In this document: positions 51,449-59,902 of the stretch, in pieces | How positions within the stretch are numbered: position 1 is the stretch's first letter | Layout: each line of letters opens with the position of its first letter | DNA from: Streptomyces mirabilis | GTDB taxonomy: Bacteria > Actinomycetota > Actinomycetes > Streptomycetales > Streptomycetaceae | Assembly: GCF_018310535.1 (NCBI RefSeq) | Contig: NZ_CP074102.1 | Coordinates: 6,572,001-6,636,000, forward strand | Direction of reading: 5' to 3' | DNA: 64,000 nucleotides | Translations under genes and position numbers: made by a program | The notes under the pieces: model-generated | The model's database searches: none | Told to the model about the DNA's origin: nothing | The model's input: only the letters and a program-made list of their open reading frames with translations

Positions 51449-51937
51449 TCACCCTCGACGACGACCGTCGGCCTCGGCCTCCGGCTTTGATGCGGACCCG
51501 GGCACGACCGCCGTCGCCGTGATCTCCACCAACTGCCCCGTGTACCCGAGGCAGGCCACCCCGAGCAGCGTCGACGAGTGGGGTCCCGTACTGAGCCCGG
51601 ACGCCTCGACGACAGCCCACACGTCGGACAGCACTCTCGGCTCATCGCTGACGACATACACATCGGTCGCCACCACGTGCGCGAAGTCACTGCCCACCGC
51701 GCGGAGTTGTTCGCCGAGATTGGCGATCACCTGCTCGGCCTGCCGTACGGGATCCCCCACGCCGACGATCTTCCCCGCCGCATCCAGCGGCACGGCCCCG
51801 GCGAGGAAGGCGAGCCGCGTACTCGCCTCGACGACCGACGCGTGAGCGTAGCCGGGAGGCGGGAAGAGACTGGGGACGGTGACGCGTGCGGGCACGGGAA
51901 CTCCGGGAATCCTCGGCTGGGCGGGCAACCTTTCCAT
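51449..51937 (-). CDS. RidA family (YjgF/YER057c) protein
   Basis: A 162-residue protein with the Rid fold: YAHASVVEASTRLAFLAGAV, GDPVRQAEQVIANLGEQLRA, FAHVVATDVYVVSDE and STLLGVACLGYTGQLVEITA. Classical RidA has an arginine near the end (after NxxR) that anchors the imine carboxylate; here the corresponding segment reads GVACLGYTGQLVEI without it, so deaminase activity on 2-aminoacrylate may be absent, as in the Rid4-7 groups. Ends 41 bases from the convergent racemase-like gene, which shares the region but not the strand. Role unknown. Confidence 0.85.
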   Translation of the reverse strand: MERLPAQPRIPGVPVPARVTVPSLFPPPGYAHASVVEASTRLAFLAGAVPLDAAGKIVGVGDPVRQAEQVIANLGEQLRAVGSDFAHVVATDVYVVSDEPRVLSDVWAVVEASGLSTGPHSSTLLGVACLGYTGQLVEITATAVVPGSASKPEAEADGRRRG

Positions 51938-52079
51938 GATGTGGGCGGACGGACGACGATCGCATGCGATTTTCCCCCGACTCGTCCCCGCCCGAAGGCC
52001 CTGCCCCCGCCAGCGGACGGTTCACCCTCCCGCCGGATATTGGCTCGACAGCCCCGTCACCCGACCGCATCCTCACCTC

Positions 52080-52886
52080 ATGCCCACACCGACCCGGCCG
52101 CCGCACATCGACGACGAGACGTTCCTCGACCACGTCACCGACCGTCTGGCCGCCCTCCCCGGAGTCCGGGGCGTCGCCCTCGGTGGCTCGCGCGCGCAAG
52201 GTACCCATGGACCCGACAGCGACTGGGACTTGGCGATCTACTACCGGGGTGTCTTCGACCCCGACGACCTGCGGGCCGTCGGCTGGCAGGGTGAGGTCTC
52301 GGAGATCGGCGGCTGGGGCGGGGGCGTGTTCAACGGCGGGGCCTGGCTGACTGTCGAAGGCCGTCGTGTCGACGTCCACTATCGCGATCTCGACGTGGTG
52401 GAAAGGCAGTTGGCGAGTGCGGAGCAGGGGCGCTTCCACGTGGAGCCGCTCCTCTTCCATCTCGCGGGAATCCCGAGCTACCTCGTCGTCGCCGAGCTCG
52501 CCGTCAACCGTGTCCTGTGCGGCGACCTGCCCCGACCCGCCGCCTACCCGGCGAAACTCCGCACCTCCGCCTGCGCCCACTGGCACGGCACCGCCCATGC
52601 CACCCTCGCCTACGCCAAGGCCAACCACGCGCCCGCCGGTCGTCTCACAGAGGTCGCGGGAGCGCTGGCGACCGCCGCCCTGCAGACCGGTCACGCGGTG
52701 CTGGCGGCGCGCGGGGAGTGGGTGACGAACGAGAAGCGGCTACTGGAGCGGGCCGGGCTGAGAGGGATCGACGAGATCGTGCGCGGCGGGGTGAAAGAAC
52801 CCGAAGGCCTGGTGCGCATGCTCGGGCGGGCCGAGGAGGTCTTGGACGCCGCGGTCGCCGGGGCCCGGGAATCCGGCGCCGAATAA
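52080..52886 (+). CDS. Nucleotidyltransferase-domain protein
   Basis: A 268-residue protein. The N-terminal domain has the minimal nucleotidyltransferase motif GVALGGSRAQGTHGPDSDWD (Gly-Ser followed by Asp-x-Asp) near residues 32-55 and the third acidic residue in VEGRRVDVHYRD. The C-terminal half is helical (AAYPAKLRTSACAHWHGTAH, LATAALQTGHAVLAARGEWV), resembling a KNTase/HEPN-type domain. Such fusions occur in antibiotic-nucleotidylating enzymes and in MNT/HEPN toxin-antitoxin proteins, but no partner is adjacent. The ATG at 52080 gives MPTPTRPPHIDDETFL; longer frames are not supported. Function open. Confidence 0.82.
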   Translation: MPTPTRPPHIDDETFLDHVTDRLAALPGVRGVALGGSRAQGTHGPDSDWDLAIYYRGVFDPDDLRAVGWQGEVSEIGGWGGGVFNGGAWLTVEGRRVDVHYRDLDVVERQLASAEQGRFHVEPLLFHLAGIPSYLVVAELAVNRVLCGDLPRPAAYPAKLRTSACAHWHGTAHATLAYAKANHAPAGRLTEVAGALATAALQTGHAVLAARGEWVTNEKRLLERAGLRGIDEIVRGGVKEPEGLVRMLGRAEEVLDAAVAGARESGAE

Positions 52887-52927
52887 CCCTTCGAAAAGCG
52901 CCTGTTGTCACTGCTACCGTCACCGAC

Positions 52928-53659
52928 GTGGCGAAACTCAATCAGATCATCGCAGTGGAGAAGGGCATCAAGTCCAAGTCCCATCAGGACCTGACGGCCG
53001 CTCATCACGGGCTGCAGAAGCCCGCATTGCTGGCCGGTATCTCGCGGACCTATCAGCCGAAGGACGAGGAGGGCGAGCAGCTGCCGCCCGAGTCGACGCG
53101 GGTGCAGGTGCAGGCCGAGGACGTGTTGCGGGAGACCGCGGGGACGCTCACCCGGCTGTTCGACGTGACCGCCACCAAGGACTGGGCGAACTGCACGGCC
53201 CGGGCGGATGTGAAGGTGGACGGGCGGGTGCTCGTCGCCGACGTGCCCGTGTCGTATCTGCTTTTCCTTGAGAAGCAGCTCACCGATCTCAACACCTTTG
53301 TGCGGAAGCTGCCCGTTCTCGACGCCTCCGAGTCGTGGGTGCAGGACCCGTCGACGGACGCGTGGAAGACCGAGCCCGTCAGGACGCTGCGGACCAAGAA
53401 GGTGCCGCGCAACCATGTCAAGGCCGAGGCCACCGAGAAGCATCCCGCCCAGGTCGAGGTGTACTACGAGGACATTCCCGTCGGGTACTGGACGACCGTG
53501 AAGTTCTCCGGCGCCCTGCCCGCGCGGCGCGTGAACGAACTGCTCGACCGGGTCGAGAAGTTGCAGCAGGCCGTCAAGTTCGCCCGGGAAGAGGCGAACG
53601 GCGTGGATGTCGTCGACCAGCGCGTCGGGGACTCCGTGTTCGGTTACCTGTTCGGGTAG
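52928..53659 (+). CDS. DUF7873-type conserved hypothetical protein
   Basis: A 243-residue cytoplasmic protein starting VAKLNQIIAVEKGIKSKSHQ. Conserved-looking blocks are LTAAHHGLQKPALLAGISRT, EDVLRETAGTLTRLFDVTAT, LPVLDASESWVQDPSTD and KFAREEANGVDVVDQRVGDS. I associate it with a family of widespread actinobacterial proteins found near phage- or tailocin-type and core loci, without a known function. The GTG at 52928 is preferred; the long upstream frame overlaps the nucleotidyltransferase gene. No membrane segments or signal. A terminator follows. Confidence 0.75.
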   Translation: MAKLNQIIAVEKGIKSKSHQDLTAAHHGLQKPALLAGISRTYQPKDEEGEQLPPESTRVQVQAEDVLRETAGTLTRLFDVTATKDWANCTARADVKVDGRVLVADVPVSYLLFLEKQLTDLNTFVRKLPVLDASESWVQDPSTDAWKTEPVRTLRTKKVPRNHVKAEATEKHPAQVEVYYEDIPVGYWTTVKFSGALPARRVNELLDRVEKLQQAVKFAREEANGVDVVDQRVGDSVFGYLFG

Positions 53660-53670
53660 CCTCAAGAACT

Positions 53671-53698
53671 CCCCGGCCACAACGCACCACGGCCGGGG
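53671..53698 (+). terminator. Terminator of the DUF7873 gene
   Basis: CCCCGGCC (53671-53678) pairs perfectly with GGCCGGGG (53691-53698) around a 12-base loop, 12 bases past the stop. Confidence 0.75.
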
Positions 53699-53734
53699 TG
53701 CGCGAGGAGCGCAAGCTGAACCTGAAGCTTGTCG

Positions 53735-53850
53735 TGAATGCACGGTTCCAGTGGAGGTTCGAATCCTCCCCGCGGCACCACACGGCACTCCACCGAGTGC
53801 CCACGCGCCGCGGTAGCCCAACTCGGCAGAGGCAGACCGTGATCAATCTC
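53735..53850 (+). other. tRNA-like locus with 3' half upstream of 5' half (permuted tRNA or broken tandem pair)
   Basis: A tRNA 3' half lies at 53741-53780: T stem GGAGG/CCTCC around TTCGAAT, acceptor strand CCGCGGC, discriminator A and encoded CCA. A tRNA 5' half starts at 53807 with GCCGCGG, TA, and a D arm GCCCAACTCGGCAGAGGC. The halves fit together: acceptor strands pair 7 of 7, and GACCGTG (53835-53841) pairs with CACGGTT (53741-53747) as an anticodon stem, with a canonical 5-base variable loop. The linker holds a perfect hairpin, GGCACTC-CACC-GAGTGCC (53784-53801). No normal anticodon with U33 can be read. Further downstream a degenerate T arm (53925-53941) and CCGCG occur. Confidence 0.55.
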
Positions 53851-54114
53851 AGACTCTTGCTCCAGACTCAGCATTCGCCGCCGATCGCCGGATCGACCGG
53901 GCCCAGGCCCCGGGACGCCGAAATGCCGGTTCAAGTCCGGTCCGCGCAGCTCGATGCGTGGTGGTCCAAAGGCAGGACGCGGCGACATAACGACTGACCT
54001 GGGTTCTCAAGCGTGCCGGCGTGTGACATGGGTGGCATCACAAGGGTCCGGGGGCCGGCTACGCCCTCGGACCCGCTCCATTTCATCCCCTTCATCCCCG
54101 GCCGACCGGCAGTT

Positions 54115-54131
54115 GCGTTCATAAAGAACGC
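54115..54131. promoter_or_regulatory. Inverted repeat upstream of the FUSC gene
   Basis: GCGTTC-ATAAA-GAACGC is a perfect 6-bp inverted repeat with a 5-base AT spacer, 135 bases before the FUSC start, in a locally AT-richer stretch. It may be an operator; no cognate regulator is adjacent. Confidence 0.35.
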
Positions 54132-54265
54132 GGCATCCCCGCGATGCGTCACCTTCCGGAAATACATACGTTCCATTTCCTCCAGCAACGCGATCTACCG
54201 TAGGCAGTACACCGCCCGGCCGACGTCGCCCGAAGGCGCCCCCGCCCTCGCCCGACAGGAGTCCC

Positions 54266-56143
54266 GTGTCCCGCCTCCGTGCCGCCGTACCGCCCTGGCT
54301 CGCCCATGCCCTGCGCGCACAGCGCGGCCCCGTGCCCTGGAGCGCGGTCGTGCGGGGCGCACTGGCCGCAGGGCCGCTGCTGCTCGCGGCGGTGCAGAGC
54401 GGGCGTACGTCCGTCGGTGTCGTCGCCGCTCTGGGTGCCATGCTCGCCGGGATCAACGACCGGCCGGGCAGTCGTAGGGCCGCGGTCAGGCGGCTCGGCG
54501 TGCCGGCGCTCGCGGGAGCCGGTGGGCTGCTCGTGGGGTCGTACGCGGGACAGCACGTCGGCGCGGTGACGCTCACCCTCCTTCTCACCGTGCTCGGACT
54601 GCTCGCCGGAGCCGTCAGCGCCGTCGGGCCCGTCGCCAGCGGAGCGGGTACGCAACTGCTCGTCGCCGCCGCCATCGGGGCCGGGATGCCGCTGCCCGAG
54701 CCCGGCTGGCAGCGTGCGCTCTTCTTCGTCGCCGGGGCCGGATGGCTGCTCGTGCTGCGGCTCGCGCTGCCCACACCCGGGGCCACCGCCGGGGACTACC
54801 GCTTCGACGGGGAGCGGGACGCCGTCGGGGGTGTGTACGACGCCGTCGCCGCGCTGCTCGAAGCGGTCGGGGGGCCGGACGCGCCCGGTCGCCGGGTCGC
54901 CCTCACCGCCGCGCTCGACCACGCCCAGGACGCGCTCGGCGGGCCCCGGCTGCGGCGGTACGCCAGTTCCGCGGCCGAGCGGCGGCTGCACGCGCAGTAC
55001 GCCGCCGCGCTCCCGCTCGCCGAGGCCGCCACCGCGCTCGCCTGGGCGGGCGATGCGGTGCCCGCAAGGGCCGTCGAAGGGCCGCGGCGGCTCGCCGTCG
55101 CCGTACGGACCAGTACGCACACCGGGCCGCTGCCCGCGCCCGCCCGCTCCGCACCGGCGTTGCGCGCCCTCGACGACGCACTCCTGCACGCCGCCGACGC
55201 CTTCGACGGGGGTGGCGACGACAGCGCGCTGCACACGCGGCGGCGTACCGCCATGCCCCTCGCCCATACGGTCCTCGGTTCCGGAGGACGCGAGTACGGG
55301 CTCCGGGTCGCCCTCTGCTTCGGCGCCAGCGTGGCGGTGGCGCAGGCCCTGCACCACGCCCGCTGGTACGGCAGTCACTCCCACTGGTATTGGCTCCCCG
55401 CGACCGCCGTCTTCCTGGTCAAGCCCGACCTCGGACCGCTCGCCTCACGCGTGATCTGCCGGGCGGCGGGGACCGTGCTCGGCGCCGTTCTCTTCGCCGG
55501 GTTCGCGGCGCTGCTCCCGCGCCCCGCCGGGCTGGTCGCCCTGGTGGCGCTGTGCGGCGCCCTGATCCCCGTCGCCACCCGGCACTTCGCGGCGCAGACC
55601 GCCGTCGTCACCGTGCTCGTGCTCTCCCTCGTCATGGTGGGCGGGGAGCCACAGGCCTCCTGGAGCCGGATCGGCGAGACGCTGCTGGCCTGCGCGATCG
55701 TGCTGCTCGTCGGACATCTGCCCGCGCTCGGGCAGCGCGGGGGAGGGGTACGGGCACGGCTCACCCGCGCCGCCGAGGCCGCGCACCTGTACCTCGCCCA
55801 CGTACTGGACGACGGTACGACCGACGACCGGGCCGGCCGCTGGGCCCTGCGCCGCGAGGCCTACCGCGCGCTCGCCGAGGCCCGCGCCTCGATCGACCTC
55901 GCCGCCGCCGAACTCCCCGCCCTGGCCCGGCACGCCGAGGGAACGGACGAGGTCGCGGCCACCCTCGAACGCCTCGTCGACACCACGACCGCGTGTGCCG
56001 TGCAGCTCGACGACACCGGACGGCTCACCCCTCAGCACTCCGAACGCATCGCCGAACTCCTCGCCGAACTGGCCGAAGGGCGGGAACGCGCGGGGCTGGC
56101 GGTGAAGGAGGGGCAAGCGCCCCCTGTTCCGCTCGCGGGCTGA
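54266..56143 (+). CDS. FUSC-family (aromatic acid exporter-like) membrane protein
   Basis: A 625-residue inner membrane protein with two hydrophobic blocks. The first (about residues 30-170) includes VRGALAAGPLLLAAVQSG, VAALGAMLAGINDRPGSRR and TLTLLLTVLGLLAGAVSAVG; the second (about residues 350-490) includes YGLRVALCFGASVAVAQALH, AVFLVKPDLGPLASRVICRA and TVLVLSLVMVGGEPQASWSR. Helical cytoplasmic parts lie between and after. This duplicated plan is that of AaeB/FUSC efflux proteins, which export aromatic carboxylates or similar compounds. The GTG start follows CAGGAG. It precedes an amidohydrolase gene by 34 bp. Substrate unknown. Confidence 0.88.
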   Translation: MSRLRAAVPPWLAHALRAQRGPVPWSAVVRGALAAGPLLLAAVQSGRTSVGVVAALGAMLAGINDRPGSRRAAVRRLGVPALAGAGGLLVGSYAGQHVGAVTLTLLLTVLGLLAGAVSAVGPVASGAGTQLLVAAAIGAGMPLPEPGWQRALFFVAGAGWLLVLRLALPTPGATAGDYRFDGERDAVGGVYDAVAALLEAVGGPDAPGRRVALTAALDHAQDALGGPRLRRYASSAAERRLHAQYAAALPLAEAATALAWAGDAVPARAVEGPRRLAVAVRTSTHTGPLPAPARSAPALRALDDALLHAADAFDGGGDDSALHTRRRTAMPLAHTVLGSGGREYGLRVALCFGASVAVAQALHHARWYGSHSHWYWLPATAVFLVKPDLGPLASRVICRAAGTVLGAVLFAGFAALLPRPAGLVALVALCGALIPVATRHFAAQTAVVTVLVLSLVMVGGEPQASWSRIGETLLACAIVLLVGHLPALGQRGGGVRARLTRAAEAAHLYLAHVLDDGTTDDRAGRWALRREAYRALAEARASIDLAAAELPALARHAEGTDEVAATLERLVDTTTACAVQLDDTGRLTPQHSERIAELLAELAEGRERAGLAVKEGQAPPVPLAG

Positions 56144-56177
56144 GCGCCGGGAGCCCGACCCGTCGTACGGTGACGCC

Positions 56178-57551
56178 ATGACGCCGTCCGTCCCGACCCC
56201 GTCCGCGGCGGGCCCCGCCGACCTCCTCATCACCGGATGCATCGCGCTCGTGCACGACGAGCACGAGGAGATCACCTTCGTCGAGGACGCCTCGATCGTC
56301 GTACGGGCCGGGGTCATCGAGGCGGTCACGCGCGAGACGCGCCCTCCGGACGCCGCCCAGCGCATCGACGCGCGCGGCCAGGTGGCGATGCCCGGCCTGA
56401 TCAACTGCCATACGCACACCCCGATGGTCGCCCTGCGCGGGATCGCCGAGGACCTGCCCGCCGAGGAGTGGTTCAACGACTTCATCTGGCCCATCGAGTC
56501 CAACCTCACGGAGAAGGACGTGGAGTTGGGGGCGCGGCTCGCCTGCGCCGAGATGATCCGCGGAGGCGTCACCTGCTTCGCCGACCACTACTTCTCGATG
56601 GACGCGGTCGCCGCCGTGGTGACCGAGAGCGGGCTGCGCGCACACCTCGGCGAGACCTTCTTCTCCTCGCAGGGCGCCGAAGGCCGCGAGAAGTCCCTGG
56701 AGTTCGCGCTGCGACAGCGCGGCGGCGCAGGCGGCCGCATCACCACCGCCCTCGCCCCGCACGCCCCGTACACCGTGGACGACGCCGATCTCGCCGCGAC
56801 CGCGGCCCTCGCCCGCGAGCACGGCCTTCCCGTGCACCTGCACGCGGCCGAGAGCCACGGCCAGACCGACACCAGCCTGGCCCGGTTCGGCCGGACGCCC
56901 ATCGAGGTCCTCCAGCGCGCCGGTCTCCTCGACAACGAACCCGGTCTGCTCATCGCGCACGGCACCGGCATCGTCGAACGCGACCTGCCGGTGCTGGCGG
57001 GCGCGAGCGGACCCGTCGCCGTCGCGACCGCACCCCGCGGATATCTCAAGTTCGCCTGGGACCCGACCCCGGTACGGGCCCTGCGCGAGATCGGCGTCCC
57101 CGTCGGACTCGCCACGGACGGAGCCGCGTCGAACAACTCCCTGGACGTGTGGGAGTCGATGGCGCTCACCTCACTCGTGCAGAAGTCCGCCGAGGGCGAC
57201 CCACGATGGCTGACGTCCCGTCAAGCCCTGCACCACGCGACACTCCAGAGCGCGCGGGCCGTCGGCCTGGGCGAGCGGATCGGCAGCCTCGCACCCGGGC
57301 GGCGGGCCGACATCGTCCTCGTCGATCTCAGCGGCCCACACACCCAGCCCGTGCACGATCTCGCCGCCACCCTCGTCCACAGCGCCCGCTCCGGGGACGT
57401 GACGACGACGATCGTCGACGGACGTGTCCTGATGCGCGACCGTGTGCTGCTGACCGTCGATCTGCCCGCCACGGTCGGAGAGTTGGGGGAGCGGTTGCCC
57501 GGACTCGTCGATCGGGGCCACGGGAGGCGGATTCAGGAGTACGACACCTGA
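56178..57551 (+). CDS. Amidohydrolase-family deaminase (MTA/SAH deaminase-like)
   Basis: A metal-dependent hydrolase of 457 residues. Zinc ligands are visible in INCHTHTPMVALRG near residue 78, VHLHAAESHGQTD near residue 220, IAHGTGIVERDL and the aspartate in LATDGAASNNSLDVWES near residue 315. The order and spacing match the subtype III amidohydrolases that deaminate S-adenosylhomocysteine, 5'-methylthioadenosine or guanine-type bases, including the LDVWES segment. The zinc-adjacent HC found in many relatives is HG here. It follows the FUSC gene and precedes a P450, perhaps as one transcript. The exact substrate needs biochemical data. Confidence 0.85.
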   Translation: MTPSVPTPSAAGPADLLITGCIALVHDEHEEITFVEDASIVVRAGVIEAVTRETRPPDAAQRIDARGQVAMPGLINCHTHTPMVALRGIAEDLPAEEWFNDFIWPIESNLTEKDVELGARLACAEMIRGGVTCFADHYFSMDAVAAVVTESGLRAHLGETFFSSQGAEGREKSLEFALRQRGGAGGRITTALAPHAPYTVDDADLAATAALAREHGLPVHLHAAESHGQTDTSLARFGRTPIEVLQRAGLLDNEPGLLIAHGTGIVERDLPVLAGASGPVAVATAPRGYLKFAWDPTPVRALREIGVPVGLATDGAASNNSLDVWESMALTSLVQKSAEGDPRWLTSRQALHHATLQSARAVGLGERIGSLAPGRRADIVLVDLSGPHTQPVHDLAATLVHSARSGDVTTTIVDGRVLMRDRVLLTVDLPATVGELGERLPGLVDRGHGRRIQEYDT

Positions 57552-57575
57552 TCCACTCTGCCTAGGCTGGAGGGC

Positions 57576-58748
57576 ATGGACCCCGCAGAAGGCCTCATCG
57601 ACCACCCGTACGCCGTCTACGACCGCCTGCGCGACACCGCGCCCGTGCATCGCATCGCCGGTACCGACGGCAACCCCGCCTGGCTCGTCACCCGGTACGA
57701 GGACGTCCGCGAGGCACTCGCGAACCCGCTGCTCTCGATGGACAAGAGGCACGCGTTGCCCGGGAGTTACCAGGGGCTGTCGCTGCCGCCCGCCCTCGAC
57801 GCCAACCTCCTGAACATGGAGGCGCCCGACCACACCCGCATCCGGCGCCTGGTGGTCCGCGCCTTCACACCGCGCCGCGTCGAGCAACTGCGCACACCCG
57901 TACGGGAAACCGCCGACCGGCTCCTCGACGCGCTCGGACCGCACGGCAGCGCCGACCTGATCGCCGCGTACGCCGCGCCCCTGCCGATCACCGTCATCTG
58001 CGACCTGCTGGGCATTCCGGGGGAGCACCGCCGGGACTTCCGGGCCTGGACCGACGTGCTCGTCGCACCGGACCCGATGCGTCCCGGGGCCACCAAGGAG
58101 GCGGTCGTGGCCATGCTCGGGTTCCTCACCCAACTCCTCGCGGACAAACGGAAGAAGCCGGCGGACGACCTGCTCTCCGACCTGATCGCGGTGCGCGACG
58201 AGGGTGAGCGGCTCACCGAGGACGAGCTGACGTCGCTCGCCTTCCTCATCCTCTTCGCGGGCTACGAGAACACCGTGCAGCTCATCGGCAACGCCATCCT
58301 GGGACTGCTCACCCATCCCGACCAGCTGGCCGCCCTGCGCGCGAACCCGGAGCGATTCCCCGACGCGGTCGAGGAGTTCGCGCGCCACGAAGGGCCCGCG
58401 CTGCTCGCCATCCGGCGCTTCCCCGTAGAGGACGTGACGATCGGCGAGGTCACCGTGCCCGCGGGTGAGACCGTCCTGCTGTCCCTGGCCGCGGCCAACC
58501 GGGACCCGGCCCGCTTCCCGGACCCCGAGCGCCTCGACCTCGACCGGGACGCCTCCGCCCATCTCGCCCTCGGCCGGGGCATCCACTACTGCGTGGGCGC
58601 GCCGCTGGCCCGCCTGGAGACGGAGATCGCCGTGTCCGCGCTCCTGGAACGCCTTCCGGACCTCGCCCTCGCCGCCGACCCGGCCGAGCTGCGGTGGCGG
58701 CCCTCCCTGCGTGCCCGCGGCCTGCTCGCGCTCCCGGTGACGTACTGA
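57576..58748 (+). CDS. Cytochrome P450 with atypical oxygen-activation residues
   Basis: A soluble heme monooxygenase of 390 residues, normal for actinobacterial P450s. The I-helix oxygen site reads ILFAGYENTVQLIGN near residue 230, with Asn where the conserved Thr usually stands. The K-helix ExxR is in VEEFARHEGPALL, and the PERF region is RFPDPERLDLDRD. The heme loop LALGRGIHYCVGAPLARLE has the cysteine ligand near residue 343 but Leu in place of the usual Phe. The ATG at 57576 follows GGAGGG. No ferredoxin gene is adjacent, so it must use unlinked redox partners. Function cannot be assigned to a specific CYP family by eye. Confidence 0.92.
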   Translation: MDPAEGLIDHPYAVYDRLRDTAPVHRIAGTDGNPAWLVTRYEDVREALANPLLSMDKRHALPGSYQGLSLPPALDANLLNMEAPDHTRIRRLVVRAFTPRRVEQLRTPVRETADRLLDALGPHGSADLIAAYAAPLPITVICDLLGIPGEHRRDFRAWTDVLVAPDPMRPGATKEAVVAMLGFLTQLLADKRKKPADDLLSDLIAVRDEGERLTEDELTSLAFLILFAGYENTVQLIGNAILGLLTHPDQLAALRANPERFPDAVEEFARHEGPALLAIRRFPVEDVTIGEVTVPAGETVLLSLAAANRDPARFPDPERLDLDRDASAHLALGRGIHYCVGAPLARLETEIAVSALLERLPDLALAADPAELRWRPSLRARGLLALPVTY

Positions 58749-58837
58749 ATCCAGAAATTCTCCGCCGACGCCGATGAGTTCCGCTCCCGCGCCCGGTCAC
58801 CACTGCGAAGGCACCGTTGCGTCCGTAGGAGGGGCAC

Positions 58838-59527
58838 ATGACGCTTCCGCAGATCGTCTCGAGCGAGGAGTGGCGCGCCGCGCGCGAGAAACTGCTGGTC
58901 AAGGAGAAGGCGGCGACCCGCGCACGGGACGCGCTCAACGCGGAGCGGCGCGGGCTGCCGATGGTCGAGATCGACAAGGAGTACGTGTTCGAGGGCGGAG
59001 ACGGCAAAACGGCCTTGCTCGACCTCTTCGAGGGGCGCCACCAACTCGTCGTCTACCACTTCATGTTCGCGCCGGAGTGGGACGCGGGCTGCCGCAGCTG
59101 CTCGGCCTTCCTCGACCAGATCGGCCACCTCGCCCATCTGCGGGCCCGGGGCACGGAGTTCGCCGCCGTGTCCCGCGCGCCGTACACGAAGATCCTGCCC
59201 TTCAAGGCCCGTATGGGCTGGACGGTGCCCTGGTACTCGTCGTACGACAGCGACTTCAACTACGACTTCAGGGTGTCCGTCGAGGTCGACGACGAGCCCT
59301 ACGAGCGGCCGGGCGTGAGCTGCTTCCTGCGGGACCGTGACCGGGTCTTCCACACCTACTCGACGTACGAGCGCGGCCTCGACGGGCTCGGCTCCACGAC
59401 CACCCTGCTGGATCTCACGGCACTCGGCAGGCAGGAGGAGTGGGAGGTGCCCCGGGGGCGCGCCTCGGCACTGGGGGCGCCGGCGGGCAGCGAGCGGATC
59501 CGGTACCACGACGAGTACGAGGAATGA
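58838..59527 (+). CDS. DUF899 thioredoxin-like protein
   Basis: A 229-residue protein starting MTLPQIVSSEEWRAAREKLL. It has the DUF899 pattern: KEKAATRARDALNAERRGLP, VYHFMFAPEWDAGCRSCSAF with a CxxC resembling a thioredoxin active site near residue 86, FKARMGWTVPWYSSYDSDFN and a C-terminal strand set with GVSCFLRDRDRVFHTYSTY. AGGAGGGG precedes the ATG. Such proteins are predicted dithiol-disulfide oxidoreductases without a proven substrate. It follows the P450 by 89 bp on the same strand, possibly a separate transcript. Confidence 0.85.
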   Translation: MTLPQIVSSEEWRAAREKLLVKEKAATRARDALNAERRGLPMVEIDKEYVFEGGDGKTALLDLFEGRHQLVVYHFMFAPEWDAGCRSCSAFLDQIGHLAHLRARGTEFAAVSRAPYTKILPFKARMGWTVPWYSSYDSDFNYDFRVSVEVDDEPYERPGVSCFLRDRDRVFHTYSTYERGLDGLGSTTTLLDLTALGRQEEWEVPRGRASALGAPAGSERIRYHDEYEE

Positions 59528-59672
59528 CAAGAAAGTACGAGAAGGGAGAACTCGCGAAATGAAACGCGCACAGACCGAGAGTTCCCTCACAGCGGAGTAG
59601 TGAACGAGTGTTGACTATGTCTCAGTACCGTCACTGACCGAGCCGTTCACCCCGCCTTTGGCGTTTAACTCT

Positions 59673-59694
59673 ATGAGTACGCGTCATGAGTACG
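59673..59694 (+). promoter_or_regulatory. Direct repeat upstream of a small gene
   Basis: ATGAGTACG occurs at 59673-59681 and 59686-59694, a 13-base period, 23 bases before the start of a small gene. TTGACT occurs further upstream near 59611. It may be an operator or sigma-factor site. Confidence 0.35.
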
Positions 59695-59716
59695 GCGCGC
59701 TACATGGAGGTGCAGG

Positions 59717-59890
59717 GTGAACGGGCGAATGGTGCTGGAGCGCTTTCCCGCCGGAGGGCCGCGCGGTTCGTGGCCCGCTGAGGAGTTCGCGCAGGCGTGC
59801 CGCCTTCAGGGGCAGGCCGCCGAGGTCGTCATGGACCTCGCCTCGGACGCGTTCTTGGTGATCGTGCGTGCCGGGGAACTCGTCGAGTGA
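59717..59890 (+). CDS. Small conserved-looking protein of unknown function
   Basis: A 57-residue frame: MNGRMVLERFPAGGPRGSWP, AEEFAQACRLQGQAAEVVMD and LASDAFLVIVRAGELVE. The GTG start has a perfect GGAGG seven bases upstream, and codon third positions are mostly G or C, unlike a random frame. The second half alternates strand and helix (EVVMDLASDAFLVIV), suggesting a compact small domain. It has no signal peptide or membrane helix. Its stop lies 13 bases from the convergent ABC gene. I do not recognise a named family. Confidence 0.7.
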   Translation: MNGRMVLERFPAGGPRGSWPAEEFAQACRLQGQAAEVVMDLASDAFLVIVRAGELVE

Positions 59891-59902
59891 GGCCGGCCGA
59901 GG

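Noticed and set aside
53691..53740. A possible 5' half of the upstream tRNA (GCCGGGG acceptor)
   Set aside because: Only 6 of 7 acceptor pairs match, there is no normal D arm, and GGCCGGGG is already one arm of the DUF7873 terminator hairpin.
59559..59600. A 13-codon mini-frame (MKRAQTESSLTAE) after DUF899
   Set aside because: It has a plausible GGGAGAA upstream but is too short to separate from chance and has no downstream attenuator structure.
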